From positions 55,486-119,485 of the forward strand of contig JADLHT010000038.1 in NCBI GenBank assembly GCA_020848695.1: a DNA stretch of 64,000 nucleotides, in the 5' to 3' direction. How positions within the stretch are numbered: the stretch's first letter is position 1; every line of letters starts with the position of its first letter. Of this stretch, positions 63,884 through 64,000 are shown one piece after another. The position numbers and the translations under genes were made by a program. The notes beneath the pieces are model-generated. The model saw only the letters and a program-made list of their open reading frames with translations, was not told the origin of the DNA and did not search any database. The stretch is from Saprospiraceae bacterium. Lineage in GTDB: Bacteria > Bacteroidota > Bacteroidia > Chitinophagales > Saprospiraceae.

Positions 63884-64000
63884 TGACATAGGTACCCACT
63901 TTTTCCGGAGTAAAGGTACCCACCTTTCCAGCGTAATGGTACCCACCCTTAAATTTTATAAAGAACTGATGGCATAAAGATAAAAATTAATGAGATGTAT
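63884..64000 (+). mobile_element. left end of an IS21-like element
   Basis: Three copies of GGTACCCAC at 63891, 63915 and 63938 are spaced 24 and 23 nt apart, with TCCGGAG and CCAGCG between them. This multiple-terminal-repeat arrangement and the preceding TG (63884-63885) are typical of IS21-family ends. No transposase reading frame is visible before the window stops, so the istA/istB genes must lie downstream. The 270 bases between the last gene and this end hold nothing I can recognise. Confidence 0.7.

Overview
This AT-rich window reads as a chromosomal piece of a Bacteroidota bacterium, most likely a member of Saprospiria. The reasons are the many secreted proteins ending in type IX secretion (T9SS) C-terminal domains (CTDs), a CHU_C-type gliding-motility C-terminus, Bacteroidota-style TAnnTTTG promoter boxes with almost no Shine-Dalgarno sequences, a eukaryote-like class I ribonucleotide reductase, and typical Bacteroidota families (DUF6089-like barrel, choice-of-anchor B protein, helix-hairpin-helix protein with a barrel, fused E1 dehydrogenase). 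No T9SS core genes, rRNA, intact tRNA or CRISPR array were seen. Gene families were recognised by reading motifs, not by database search.

Layout. 1-8.3 kb: the 3' end of aroB converging on an NhaD-type antiporter, a class A penicillin-binding protein, a small membrane protein, a barrel protein, hppD and a Lys/Ala-repeat histone H1-like protein. 8.5-15.6 kb: two large envelope or secreted proteins on the minus strand, one carrying eight tandem ~53-residue Cys-paired repeats. 15.8-23.5 kb: metabolism and transport (thiolase, MOSC protein, fused 2-oxoacid dehydrogenase E1, secreted GH30 glycosidase, MATE transporter). 24.1-36.2 kb: two giant tandem paralogues (about 1,700 and 2,150 residues), each ending in CNA-B-like, dockerin-like, cohesin-like and T9SS CTD modules. 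36.3-42.3 kb: CorA, an AlkD-like protein and nrdB-nrdA.

42.4-49.4 kb is the accessory region. A 158-nt direct repeat (the 3' end of an enoyl-CoA hydratase gene) bounds a block holding two gene remnants, a secreted M43-type metalloprotease, a co-transcribed secreted protein and a 1,166-bp IS630-family element. The IS630 ends, TA flanks, -1 slippery site and a second inactivating frameshift can all be read. 49.2-64 kb: the intact enoyl-CoA hydratase, a choice-of-anchor B protein, recQ with a barrel gene, a subtilase with a long insertion, an HTH regulator facing a small secreted-protein cluster whose first gene looks broken, a short asparaginase, and a T9SS-type protein behind a near-consensus sigma-54 promoter. 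The window ends inside the terminal repeats of an IS21-like element.

Taken together, this is housekeeping metabolism interleaved with a heavy investment in secreted, surface-anchored proteins. The most unusual parts are the paired dockerin/cohesin-like giants and the repeat-bounded accessory block.
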